18,758 nt of DNA, from NCBI GenBank assembly GCA_005888335.1, contig VAWY01000186.1:1-18758 (forward strand). Reading direction: 5' to 3'. This document shows positions 7,866-14,060 of the stretch, piece by piece. The notes under the pieces are model-generated. The model was given only the letters and a program-made list of their open reading frames with translations, was not told the origin of the DNA and searched no databases. This stretch comes from Actinomycetota bacterium. GTDB taxonomy: Bacteria; Actinomycetota; Thermoleophilia; Solirubrobacterales; Solirubrobacteraceae. The translations under genes were made by a program, and so were the position numbers. The number at the start of each line of letters is the position of its first letter. Positions within the stretch are counted from its first letter, which is position 1.

Positions 7866-8360
7866 ATGAAGAGTCTCGCAGCCGCAGGAGCCGCCGCGAC
7901 GATCGCCGTGACCATCGTCGTCGCCACCGCGGGCGGCAAGGCGCCGGACGCACGCACGCTGAAGCTGACCGAACTGCCCGGCGGCAGCTTTGGTGTCGTG
8001 GACAACCCGCCCAAGACGACGCACAGCCGTCAGGGCCAGCCGCGCGCGTTCTCCGTCGGTGACATCGTGGCGTTCTCCGTCCCGGTCGCCGACGACAAGC
8101 GGCGTCCGCAGGGACGCGTGGCCGTGCAGTGCGTCGTCACGAGGCCGGGCGTTCCCCAGAGCGCCGAGCTCGCCTGCACCGGCGCGTTCCGTCTCCGGCT
8201 CGGGCAGCTGAGCGTCAGCGCGGCGATCGTCGGCGAGCCGAGCACGCTCAACGCCGTCGTGACCGGCGGAACCGGAGCCTACGCGGGGGCGCGCGGCACG
8301 CTGCGCTCGGTCACGGGCAAGAACGGGCGCACGACCGACACCATCCGGCTGCTGCGCTGA
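7866..8360 (+). CDS. Small exported protein, dirigent/allene-oxide-cyclase-barrel-like
   Basis: A 164-residue protein with an N-terminal export signal: K at position 2, a hydrophobic Ala/Val stretch from about 4 to 22 and a likely signal-peptidase site near the ATAGG-K junction. The mature part is beta-rich, with a GDIVAFSVPV strand, two cysteines (CVV and LACTG) that could pair outside the cell, and a VTGGTGAYAGARGTLRSVT segment near the C-terminus. The GGTGxYxGAxG motif is typical of dirigent-like/allene-oxide-cyclase-barrel proteins, a fold common in secreted actinobacterial proteins of unknown role. No lipobox is seen, so it is probably released or held at the membrane by an uncut signal. 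The start is fixed by the strong RBS. A DUF2855 gene follows after 15 nt, likely in the same transcript. Confidence 0.6.
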   Translation: MKSLAAAGAAATIAVTIVVATAGGKAPDARTLKLTELPGGSFGVVDNPPKTTHSRQGQPRAFSVGDIVAFSVPVADDKRRPQGRVAVQCVVTRPGVPQSAELACTGAFRLRLGQLSVSAAIVGEPSTLNAVVTGGTGAYAGARGTLRSVTGKNGRTTDTIRLLR

Positions 8361-8375
8361 GCGAGGATCTGTGCC

Positions 8376-9446
8376 ATGGCGGACTTCGAGGTTCGGCGCG
8401 ACGATCTGCGGGCGACGCGGATCACGGCCGGCGAGCAGCACGCGGACGCCGTCGGCGCTGGTGAGGTCCAGCTGCGCGTCGATCGCTTCGGCCTCAGCGC
8501 GAACAACGTGACCTACGGCGCCTTCGGCGACGCGATGTCCTACTGGCAGTTCTTTCCCGCCGCGGAGGAAGGATGGGGCCGCGTGCCGGTGTGGGGGTTT
8601 GGCGATGTCGTCGCCTCGTGTGTCGAGGGCATCGAGGTGGGCGAGCGCTTCTACGGCTACTTCCCGATGTCGACCTACGTGACCCTGCGACCCACGCCGT
8701 CGGGCGCGGGCTTCGTGGACGGCGCCGAGCACCGACGCGACCTCCCGTCGGTCTACAACCAGTACCTGCGCACGCCGCCGGACGCCGAGCACCTCGACGA
8801 GACGCTGCTGCTGCGCCCCCTGTTCGCCACGTCGTTTCTGATCGAGGCCTTCCTCCGCGATCACGGGCACTTCGGCGCCGAGGCGATCGTGCTGTCGAGC
8901 GCGTCGAGCAAGACCGCCTACGGCCTGGCGTTCCTGCTCGCCCGCGCCGAGGACGGGCCTCGCGTGGTCGGGCTGACGTCGCCTGGCAACCGCGCGTTCG
9001 TCGAGTCCCTCGACGTGTACGACCGCATCCTGACCTACGACGAGATCGACGCCCTCGCCGACGGTGACGAGCCGCTGGTCTTCGTCGACATGGCCGGCGA
9101 TGCGGCCGTGCGCGAGGCCGTGCACCGCGCTGCCGCCGACCGGCTGCGTCACTCCGCGGTCGTCGGCGCGACGCACTGGGAGCGGCTGGCCGGCGCGTCG
9201 GACCTCCCCGGACCCGCACCCGAGTTCTTCTTCGCGCCGACCCACATCGAGCGCCTCACGGCCGAACTCGGCCCCGGCGGACTGCAACGGCGCCTCGGCG
9301 AGGCGTGGGCCGAGTTCCTCGGCCAACTCGGCGACTGGATGGAGATCGAGCACGGCGAGGGCCCCGAAGCCGTCGAGCGCGTCTGGCTCGCGTTCGTCGA
9401 TGGCGACGTGGACCCGCGCCGCGGACACGTCCTCCGCCTGCCGTAG
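8376..9446 (+). CDS. DUF2855 family protein
   Basis: A 356-residue protein that I recognise as DUF2855 from its overall pattern: an N-terminal LSANNVTYGAFGD segment, a SYWQFFPA segment, a GDVVASCVEGIEVGERFYGYFP strand group, a QYLRTPPD segment and a Rossmann-like VLSSASSKTAYGLAFLL stretch followed by VVGLTSPGN. The layout resembles the medium-chain dehydrogenase/reductase (quinone oxidoreductase) fold: a GroES-like N-terminal half and a nucleotide-binding half, but the classical GxGxxG is replaced by SSASSKT. Homologues often occur in actinobacteria and fungi; no reaction is established to my knowledge. GAGGA lies 8 nt before the ATG at 8376. The gene follows the exported protein gene by 15 nt. 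Confidence 0.75.
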   Translation: MADFEVRRDDLRATRITAGEQHADAVGAGEVQLRVDRFGLSANNVTYGAFGDAMSYWQFFPAAEEGWGRVPVWGFGDVVASCVEGIEVGERFYGYFPMSTYVTLRPTPSGAGFVDGAEHRRDLPSVYNQYLRTPPDAEHLDETLLLRPLFATSFLIEAFLRDHGHFGAEAIVLSSASSKTAYGLAFLLARAEDGPRVVGLTSPGNRAFVESLDVYDRILTYDEIDALADGDEPLVFVDMAGDAAVREAVHRAAADRLRHSAVVGATHWERLAGASDLPGPAPEFFFAPTHIERLTAELGPGGLQRRLGEAWAEFLGQLGDWMEIEHGEGPEAVERVWLAFVDGDVDPRRGHVLRLP

Positions 9447-9467
9447 CACCAGCCCGGAAGCGGGGTC

Positions 9468-9482
9468 TACCGTTTCGGCATG
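9468..9482 (+). promoter_or_regulatory. Possible leaderless promoter (-10 TACCGT) of the metallophosphoesterase gene
   Basis: TACCGT at 9468-9473 is followed by 6 nt and the ATG at 9480. No Shine-Dalgarno precedes the start. It sits in the 33-bp gap after the DUF2855 gene, suggesting that the esterase is, at least in part, transcribed separately. No -35 is evident. Confidence 0.35.
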
Positions 9483-10244
9483 CTCGTGGCGGTGTTCGCC
9501 GACGTGCACGCGCATGCGGATGCGCTCGAGGCGGTCATCGCCGCGGCCGGCGCGCGCGGCGTCGACGAGCTCTGGTCGCTCGGCGACATGATCGGCGGCG
9601 GGCCGGACCCCGAGCGCGTCGTCGCGCGTGTCCGCGAACGGTGCGCGGTCGCGCTGATGGGCAACCACGACTACGCCGCGACCGGCGCCGTCGAGCCCGC
9701 CCGGCTCGCAGAGCCAGGATCGCCCGCGTTCCGGTCGATCGAGCTGGCCTGCCGGCGGCTCGCCGGCGCAGACGTCGAGTGGCTGCGCTCGCGGAAACCG
9801 GCCGCGCGCCGCGACGGCGTCCAGTGCTGGCACGCCAGCCCGCGCAACCCGGTCTGGGAGTTCGTCGGATCCTCCAACGCGGGCGCGTGTCTGTCCGTCC
9901 AGCGCGCCGAGCTGGGACTGATCGGCCACACGCATGCCCCCGGCGCCTGGCAGCAGACTCCCGGCGGCGCCGCGCGGCGAGTGAGGGTGACCCCGGACGT
10001 GCCGCTGGACATCTCCACCGGCAAATGGCTGCTCAACCCCGGCGCCGTCGGCGCACCCGAACCGCCACGCCTCGGCTGGTGGGACGCCCTCGACGCTCAG
10101 GCCGCCGACGGCGCGTTCTGGCTCCTGCTCGATCTCGCGCGGCACACGGCGACGTGGCAGCGCGCGCCGTATGACCCAGGGCCGGCCCGCGCGCGCGCCC
10201 GGTCGCTCGGGCTCGACGACCGCGTCACCGCCGCGGCGCGCTGA
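9480..10244 (+). CDS. Calcineurin-like metallophosphoesterase
   Basis: A 254-residue cytoplasmic phosphoesterase with the complete two-metal signature in order: D8-x-H10 (FADVHAH), G35-D36 (SLGDMIGGGPDP), G61-N-H-D64 and G149-H-T-H152. The residue set and spacing match the YfcE/PP2A-like bacterial metallophosphoesterases that use Mn, Fe or similar metals to cleave phosphoester bonds. The substrate is not identifiable. The end of the protein (LLDLARHTATWQRAPYD) resembles the C-terminal strand of family members that follow an NPGAVG motif; NPGAVG is present near residue 185. The start follows a possible leaderless promoter. It converges on the thioesterase gene with a 38-bp gap that shows no clear terminator. 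Confidence 0.85.
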   Translation: MLVAVFADVHAHADALEAVIAAAGARGVDELWSLGDMIGGGPDPERVVARVRERCAVALMGNHDYAATGAVEPARLAEPGSPAFRSIELACRRLAGADVEWLRSRKPAARRDGVQCWHASPRNPVWEFVGSSNAGACLSVQRAELGLIGHTHAPGAWQQTPGGAARRVRVTPDVPLDISTGKWLLNPGAVGAPEPPRLGWWDALDAQAADGAFWLLLDLARHTATWQRAPYDPGPARARARSLGLDDRVTAAAR

Positions 10245-10282
10245 CCAGACGCTGCGGCTGCTCGACGCGCGACCGAACAGCG

Positions 10283-10741
10283 TTACGCGGCGGCCTCGTG
10301 CGGCCCGCCGTTCGCCAGGCGCTCGCGGATGCCGTCCGGCCAGGCCGCGGCGCGACCCGTGGACCGGTCGATGAAGCACGCCGTGAGATGTCCGGACACC
10401 GCGACTCCGTCGGCCCCGGCGATGGTCAGCGCGTAGCGCACCGAGCTGCGGCCGAGGCCATCGACCGCCAGCTCGACGTCGACCGCGTCGTTGAAGCGCA
10501 GCGAGCGCCGGAAGTCCGCCGCCACCCCGACGCGAGGGGTCGCGCCGAAGGTCTGATCGGCGATCCCGAGGGCGGTGTGGAGCGCCGCCTCAGCGGCCTC
10601 GGCGAGGCGGAACGCCGTCGTCCAGTGGTAGATGCCGGCCGCGTCGGTGTCGATCCACTCGATGCGCCGCCGCAACGTCACGCGCGCGGGATCCGGGAGC
10701 GGATCAGGATGCGACATCTTCTTGACGATGGTACGCGGCAT
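10283..10741 (-). CDS. Acyl-CoA thioesterase, 4-hydroxybenzoyl-CoA thioesterase (hotdog) family
   Basis: A 152-residue hotdog-fold protein. The signature WIDTDAAGIYHWTTAF (residues 29-44) matches the 4HBT active-site helix, with D33 at the position of the catalytic aspartate. It probably hydrolyses an acyl- or aryl-CoA thioester in the cytoplasm, for example to rescue CoA from dead-end aryl-CoA intermediates, as PaaI does in other phenylacetate clusters; the substrate is not shown by sequence. Start: ATG 10741 has AGGAGAGG (10757-10750) 8 nt upstream, so I prefer it; ATG 10717 would remove eight residues and has a TACCAT (10733-10728) 10 nt upstream. The gene is divergent from the PaaX-type regulator, and the two starts are only 17 nt apart, so the two are likely regulated together. 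Confidence 0.8.
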   Translation of the reverse strand: MPRTIVKKMSHPDPLPDPARVTLRRRIEWIDTDAAGIYHWTTAFRLAEAAEAALHTALGIADQTFGATPRVGVAADFRRSLRFNDAVDVELAVDGLGRSSVRYALTIAGADGVAVSGHLTACFIDRSTGRAAAWPDGIRERLANGGPHEAAA

Positions 10742-10760
10742 GTACGATGCCTCTCCTGTG
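10722..10760 (+). promoter_or_regulatory. Promoter of the PaaX-type regulator, leaderless GTG start
   Basis: TTGACG (10722-10727) and TACGAT (10743-10748) are separated by 15 nt. The GTG start at 10758 follows the -10 by 9 nt with no Shine-Dalgarno, indicating a leaderless transcript. The promoter overlaps the start of the divergent thioesterase gene, so a protein bound here could affect both directions. The arrangement closely resembles that at 14067-14104. Confidence 0.45.
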
Positions 10761-11591
10761 AGCGATCAGTTCCGCCGCCGATCCGTCGGTGCGCCGGCCG
10801 CGCGGTCGGTGCTGCTCACCGTTCTCGGTGAGTACGTGCTCCCGCTCCCCGGCGGCGTGTGGCAGGAGACGCTGGCCAACGCGCTCGCCGCGCTCGGCTA
10901 CAAGACGCACGCGGCGCGCCAGGCGCTGGCCCGCAGCGTCACCGGCGGCTGGCTGCGCACGGAGCGGCATGGGCGACGCTCCCGCGTCTATCTCACCGAC
11001 GAGACCGCCGACATGCTCCGGACCGGCGCCGAGCGCATCTACGGGTTCGGGGAGCCATGGCCGTGGGACGGCCAGTGGCTGCTCGTGGCGCTCCGGGTGC
11101 CGGAGGAGCGGCGCGAGGTGCGCCACCAGGTTCGCACCCGGCTGGCGTGGGCCGGGTTCGGCTCGCTCGGGGGCGGCCTGTGGATCTCGCCGCACGTCGA
11201 GCGCGAGGAGGAGCTGCGCGATCTCTCGGGCGACGGCTCGGTGGCCGAGATGCTCTCGTTCCGCGCCCAGCTCGGCACGCTCGGGGAACCGGAGAAGCTG
11301 ATCTCGGAGGCGTGGGATCTCGACGCCGTCGCCGCGGCGTACCGCGAGTTCATCGACACGTTCTCGCATCAGCGTCCGAAGGCACCCGAGGCCGTGTTCC
11401 GGGCCCAGACGCTGCTGGTCCACGAGTGGCGCAAGTTCCCGTTCCTCGACCCGGATCTCCCCGAGGAGATGCTTCCGCCGGCGTGGCCGCGCCGACGCGC
11501 TCACGACCTGTTCGAGGACCGGCACGCGCTCTGGCACGAGACTGCCCAGGACTACTTCCGGTCGCTCGAGGCCCTGCGCAGCGCGGCCTAG
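10758..11591 (+). CDS. paaX: PaaX family transcriptional regulator
   Basis: A 277-residue protein with the PaaX layout: an N-terminal winged-helix domain (SVLLTVLGEYVLP, then LGYKTHAARQALARSVTGGWL as recognition-helix region and GRRSRVYLT as wing), a central Cas2-like domain (GQWLLVALRVPEERREVR, then LAWAGFGSLGGGLWISPH) and a C-terminal helical domain (VHEWRKFPFLDPDLP is a family hallmark). PaaX proteins are repressors released by phenylacetyl-CoA. Its position between a thioesterase and the paa oxygenase operon supports that role, although the effector could be another aryl-CoA. GTG 10758 is chosen because it gives the usual N-terminus and follows a -10; ATG 10740 is an alternative. Its TAG stop is embedded in a CTAG palindrome that is also the stop of the convergent zinc-ribbon gene. 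Confidence 0.9.
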   Translation: MSDQFRRRSVGAPAARSVLLTVLGEYVLPLPGGVWQETLANALAALGYKTHAARQALARSVTGGWLRTERHGRRSRVYLTDETADMLRTGAERIYGFGEPWPWDGQWLLVALRVPEERREVRHQVRTRLAWAGFGSLGGGLWISPHVEREEELRDLSGDGSVAEMLSFRAQLGTLGEPEKLISEAWDLDAVAAAYREFIDTFSHQRPKAPEAVFRAQTLLVHEWRKFPFLDPDLPEEMLPPAWPRRRAHDLFEDRHALWHETAQDYFRSLEALRSAA

Positions 11592-11767
11592 GGCCGGCGC
11601 TCGTGTCGCGGGTCGGCCGGCACGGGGTCGTCGAAGTCCTCGCGGAGCGCCTCGAAGTACGTGTTGCACGCCTGGCAGCGCCACTGGGCGGTGATGATCT
11701 GGCCGCCCCACTGGCCGACGCGCTCGACCGTCCCGGCCCCGCAGAACGGACACGTGGGGAGGCTCAT
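11588..11767 (-). CDS. PaaD-type zinc-ribbon protein, separate from the DUF59 domain
   Basis: A 59-residue protein with four cysteines in two CxxC pairs, CPFC (6-9) and CQAC (31-34), between a GQWGGQIITAQWRC strand and an NTYFEAL segment. This is the pattern of the C-terminal zinc ribbon of PaaD (in E. coli PaaD a CPxC pair, then YRCxxCxxxF). Here it is the last gene of the operon, detached from the DUF59 part encoded at 12667-13059. Its ATG overlaps the paaC stop (ATGA, 11764-11767), so it is translated with the operon. It likely helps PaaD in metal or Fe-S cluster maturation of the oxygenase, by analogy. A tail of DDPVPADPRHERRP looks disordered. Confidence 0.75.
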   Translation of the reverse strand: MSLPTCPFCGAGTVERVGQWGGQIITAQWRCQACNTYFEALREDFDDPVPADPRHERRP

Positions 11768-12384
11768 GGTGTCCAGCGCCGCTTGCCGGGATCCCAGCGC
11801 GACCAGTCGGTCGGCTCGTCGAGGGAGATGGTCACGCCCTCGGCGCCGAGCAGCTCGGCGAGCCACGAGCGCATCTGCTGGCGCTGGTAGGCAGGGTCGC
11901 GCGCGACCATGCCGAGCTCGAGCGCGGCCCGGAAGCCGGGGTCGTTGGCCGGGCCGGCCCAGCGGCCGGCGTGCTCCCAGGTCTCGTGGAGCCTTGCCAG
12001 GAGCGCGTCGCGCTGCCCGCCGCCGGCGCGGCACAGGCGCTTGGCCCACGCCTCGGCATGAACGCGGTGCGAGCCCTCCTCCTGGAGGATCTTGCGCGCG
12101 CGCTGGGCCAGCGGCGTGATCGAGCTGTCGGCGCACGCCGCGACGAAGGTCGTCAGCACGCCGTCGATCAGCAGGTTGGCGGCGATGAAGGCCATCCAGT
12201 CCGGGAGCTCGTCGTCGAGGATCTGCAGGCGGTTGCCCCGTCCTTCGAGTCCCTCGTCGCCGGCGTCGACGCCGAGCGCCTTGAGGACCGGGTACGTCGA
12301 GCGGGCGTGGCCCATCTCGTCCTGCGCCATGGCGGCGGCGGCGACCGCCGACTCGAGGGTCGGCGCGCTGACGAGGCCATGCAC
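11764..12384 (-). CDS. paaC: PaaC-like subunit of phenylacetyl-CoA epoxidase, N-terminus lost or frame-disrupted
   Basis: A 206-residue ferritin-like protein, shorter than the usual ~250. SAPTLESAVAAAAMAQDEMG is the family's second-helix sequence; E23 and H26 form the ExxH pair, and QEEGSHRVHAEAW (101-113) the second carboxylate/His group. PaaC pairs with PaaA in the oxygenase core. The start is abnormal. The paaB stop overlaps an ATG at 12437 (ATGA), which is the natural coupled start, but that frame reads MTTATTTPAGSTEAAATAC and then leaves the PaaC frame. The open PaaC frame begins only at GTG 12384 and lacks the first helix (usually ...LADxKxxLGxRYxEW). About 20-30 residues plus the reading frame have been lost near 12384-12395. 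This may be a true deletion or an assembly error. Otherwise the gene looks intact, and its stop is coupled to the zinc-ribbon gene. Confidence 0.75.
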   Translation of the reverse strand: MHGLVSAPTLESAVAAAAMAQDEMGHARSTYPVLKALGVDAGDEGLEGRGNRLQILDDELPDWMAFIAANLLIDGVLTTFVAACADSSITPLAQRARKILQEEGSHRVHAEAWAKRLCRAGGGQRDALLARLHETWEHAGRWAGPANDPGFRAALELGMVARDPAYQRQQMRSWLAELLGAEGVTISLDEPTDWSRWDPGKRRWTP

Positions 12385-12433
12385 GCCGTGGCGGCGGCCT
12401 CGGTCGAGCCGGCGGGGGTGGTCGTGGCGGTCG

Positions 12434-12670
12434 TCATGCCTTGATGGCCTCCCTGATCGCGGTGCGCGGGACGATGATCATCTCGATCCACGGCTGCTCG
12501 TCGTAGATCGAGCGCGCCGAGACGACGGCCAGGTCCGCGTCGTCCTCGGTGACGGCGCCGACGTGGTGCAGCGGCTCCTCGTAGGACTGGCGGGCGAAGA
12601 CCTCCCAGACGGTCTCGATGTTTCGCCCTCCGGTCCTCGCAAGCTCGGACCTGCGGTCGACGTCACTCAT
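12434..12670 (-). CDS. paaB: Phenylacetyl-CoA epoxidase subunit PaaB
   Basis: A 78-residue protein with the PaaB signature: TVWEVFARQSYEEPLHHVGA (20-39) followed by TEDDADLAVVSARSIYDE (41-58), matching the family's WEVFxRxxxGxxHxHxGSLxAxDxExAxxxARxxYxRR pattern. PaaB is a small structural subunit of the PaaABCE multicomponent oxygenase that epoxidises the aromatic ring of phenylacetyl-CoA. Length is in the normal range (~75-105). The ATG at 12670 overlaps the upstream DUF59 gene stop (ATGA, 12667-12670), and its own stop overlaps the ATG at 12437, so it is translated in a chain with its neighbours. Confidence 0.88.
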   Translation of the reverse strand: MSDVDRRSELARTGGRNIETVWEVFARQSYEEPLHHVGAVTEDDADLAVVSARSIYDEQPWIEMIIVPRTAIREAIKA

Positions 12671-13059
12671 GCGACGATCCCCAGCCGGCGCATCGTGGCG
12701 CGCGCCTCCTCGCGGATGCGGCTGCGCGTCCAGACCGGATCCCAGACGACCTCGATGCGGACCTCGTCGACGTCGGGCTCCTCCAGCAGGCGCTCGCGGA
12801 TGTCGTCCTCGATGAAGTCCGTCGCCGGGCAGCCCATCGCCGTGAACGTCAGCTCCAGATCGACGGCGCGCTCGTCCTCGCGGTAGGCGATCGACACGAT
12901 CAGTCCCATGCCGACGACGGAGACCGGGATCTCCGGGTCCTCGACGTCGCGCAGCGCGGTCCACAGGCGGGCCTCGACCTCCTGCGCCGGCGTCAGCGGG
13001 CCTGCGGCGCGCGCCTCGGCGGCCGCCTGCTCGCGGGAGATCAGCGGTGTGGCGCTCAT
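12667..13059 (-). CDS. paaD: PaaD-like DUF59/MIP18 protein lacking the zinc ribbon
   Basis: A 130-residue protein consisting of the DUF59/MIP18 domain: VEDPEIPVSVVGMGLIVSI (39-57) and TFTAMGCPATDFIEDDI (71-87) with the conserved cysteine at 77, then the VVWDPVWTRSRIREEAR segment. It ends at LGIVA, where classical PaaD (about 165 aa) continues into a Cys4 zinc ribbon. A matching zinc ribbon is encoded three genes downstream (11588-11767). PaaD is not an oxygenase subunit but is thought to help assemble its iron centre. ATGA overlaps couple it to paaA upstream (13056-13059) and paaB downstream. The order paaA-paaD-paaB-paaC differs from E. coli paaABCDE. Confidence 0.85.
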   Translation of the reverse strand: MSATPLISREQAAAEARAAGPLTPAQEVEARLWTALRDVEDPEIPVSVVGMGLIVSIAYREDERAVDLELTFTAMGCPATDFIEDDIRERLLEEPDVDEVRIEVVWDPVWTRSRIREEARATMRRLGIVA

Positions 13060-14021
13060 GCGGCCACCGCCATGCGCGACCGGTAGCCCTTCTGCAGCCG
13101 GGCGACGTAGTCGTCGTTCATCGGGCCGCGATCCTTCCAGCGCACGATGACCTCGTCCCATGAGATCGGGCCGTCGTCGAGGAGCCACTGCTTGCGCTCG
13201 GCGTCGAAGCGCGCCGGGAAGGGGCAGTCGATCGCCCAGCGCTGCTGCTCGTCGTCCCAGTGCGCCGGGACGTCGAGGCCGACCTCGTCCATGAACGGGA
13301 CGACCTCCGCCATCCAGGCCTGGCGCAGCTCGTCGTTGGTCATGCCCTTGAAGCCGTACTCGAGCTGGATGCCATGGTGCTTGCGCTCGTCGGGCAGCCC
13401 GAACCACTCGAGCGTCAGGATGAACATCCAGTCCAGCGAGGCCTGCAGGCGGCGCTTGTGCTCGGGGTCGGCGCTGAGCTTCTTGACCCAGGTGCGGCCG
13501 TGGCGCAGGTGGAAGGTCTCCTCCTTGTCGACCTTGGCCAGCGCGCGCTTCCACGGGCCGAACGTGCTCGAGTGGTGCACGTCGGAGAGCAGCACGAAGC
13601 CGGCCTGGTCGTAGAGCGCGTTGGCGAGCACCAGCTCGTGCCACGAGTCGAGGGCGACGTCGAAGGCGTAGGGGTACTTGAACGCCTTGGGCTCGCGCTC
13701 GTAGATCAGCGCGTTCATGTCGACGCCGAGGTCGCCGAGCAGGCGGTAGCCGATGTGGGCATGGGCGAGCTCGTCCTGGACGATCGACACCGCCGACCCG
13801 AAGTTGTTGAGCGCCGGCGCGTGGGCCGCGGCGCGCAGGTAGGCGGGGGCGCTGACGAGCTCGGTGTCGGCGGACACGGTGAGGATGCGCCGGATGCCCC
13901 GCAGGTACTCGGGCGACATGTGCTGCAGGCCCTCGACGAGCTTGCCGGCGGCGAGGTGCTCGCGGACCTCGTCCTCGGTGCGGGGAGCGAGCTCCTCGAC
14001 CGGGAGGTCGGTGGGCGTCAT
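13056..14021 (-). CDS. paaA: Phenylacetyl-CoA epoxidase catalytic subunit PaaA
   Basis: A 321-residue diiron oxygenase subunit that adds one oxygen atom of O2 to the ring of phenylacetyl-CoA as an epoxide. Diiron ligands are visible: an upstream glutamate (E54 region, TELVSAPAYL), E84 and H87 in VQDELAHAHIGY, and E168 with H171 in KEETFHLRHGRTW. Segments LDSWHELVLANALYDQAGF and GFKGMTND are typical of PaaA. Length matches E. coli PaaA (309). The start at ATG 14021 has GAGGAGA (14035-14029) 7 nt upstream; the open frame extends 30 codons further but without family similarity. It is the first gene of the reverse operon and divergent from the catabolic operon starting at 14102. The reductase PaaE is not in the window, so electrons must come from a protein encoded elsewhere. 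Confidence 0.92.
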   Translation of the reverse strand: MTPTDLPVEELAPRTEDEVREHLAAGKLVEGLQHMSPEYLRGIRRILTVSADTELVSAPAYLRAAAHAPALNNFGSAVSIVQDELAHAHIGYRLLGDLGVDMNALIYEREPKAFKYPYAFDVALDSWHELVLANALYDQAGFVLLSDVHHSSTFGPWKRALAKVDKEETFHLRHGRTWVKKLSADPEHKRRLQASLDWMFILTLEWFGLPDERKHHGIQLEYGFKGMTNDELRQAWMAEVVPFMDEVGLDVPAHWDDEQQRWAIDCPFPARFDAERKQWLLDDGPISWDEVIVRWKDRGPMNDDYVARLQKGYRSRMAVAA

Positions 14022-14060
14022 CGGTAGGTCTCCTCGGTGGACGGCACAGTGATCAACATA
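14022..14060 (-). promoter_or_regulatory. paaA promoter and RBS region
   Basis: On the reverse strand TATGTT (14060-14055) fits the TANNNT -10, giving a leader of about 27 nt that contains the Shine-Dalgarno GAGGAGA (14035-14029). The palindrome TGATCA sits at 14050-14055 next to the -10 and could be part of a regulator site. No good -35 is seen 17 nt upstream. Confidence 0.35.

Noticed and set aside
10245..10282. Terminator between the convergent metallophosphoesterase and thioesterase genes
   Set aside because: The 38-bp gap shows no stable hairpin with a T-run on either strand.
7017..10379. 1120-codon open frame on the reverse strand
   Set aside because: Only the last 238 codons resemble a protein. 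The rest is antisense to the exported protein, DUF2855 and metallophosphoesterase genes and is Arg/Ala/Asp-rich filler typical of GC-rich shadow frames.
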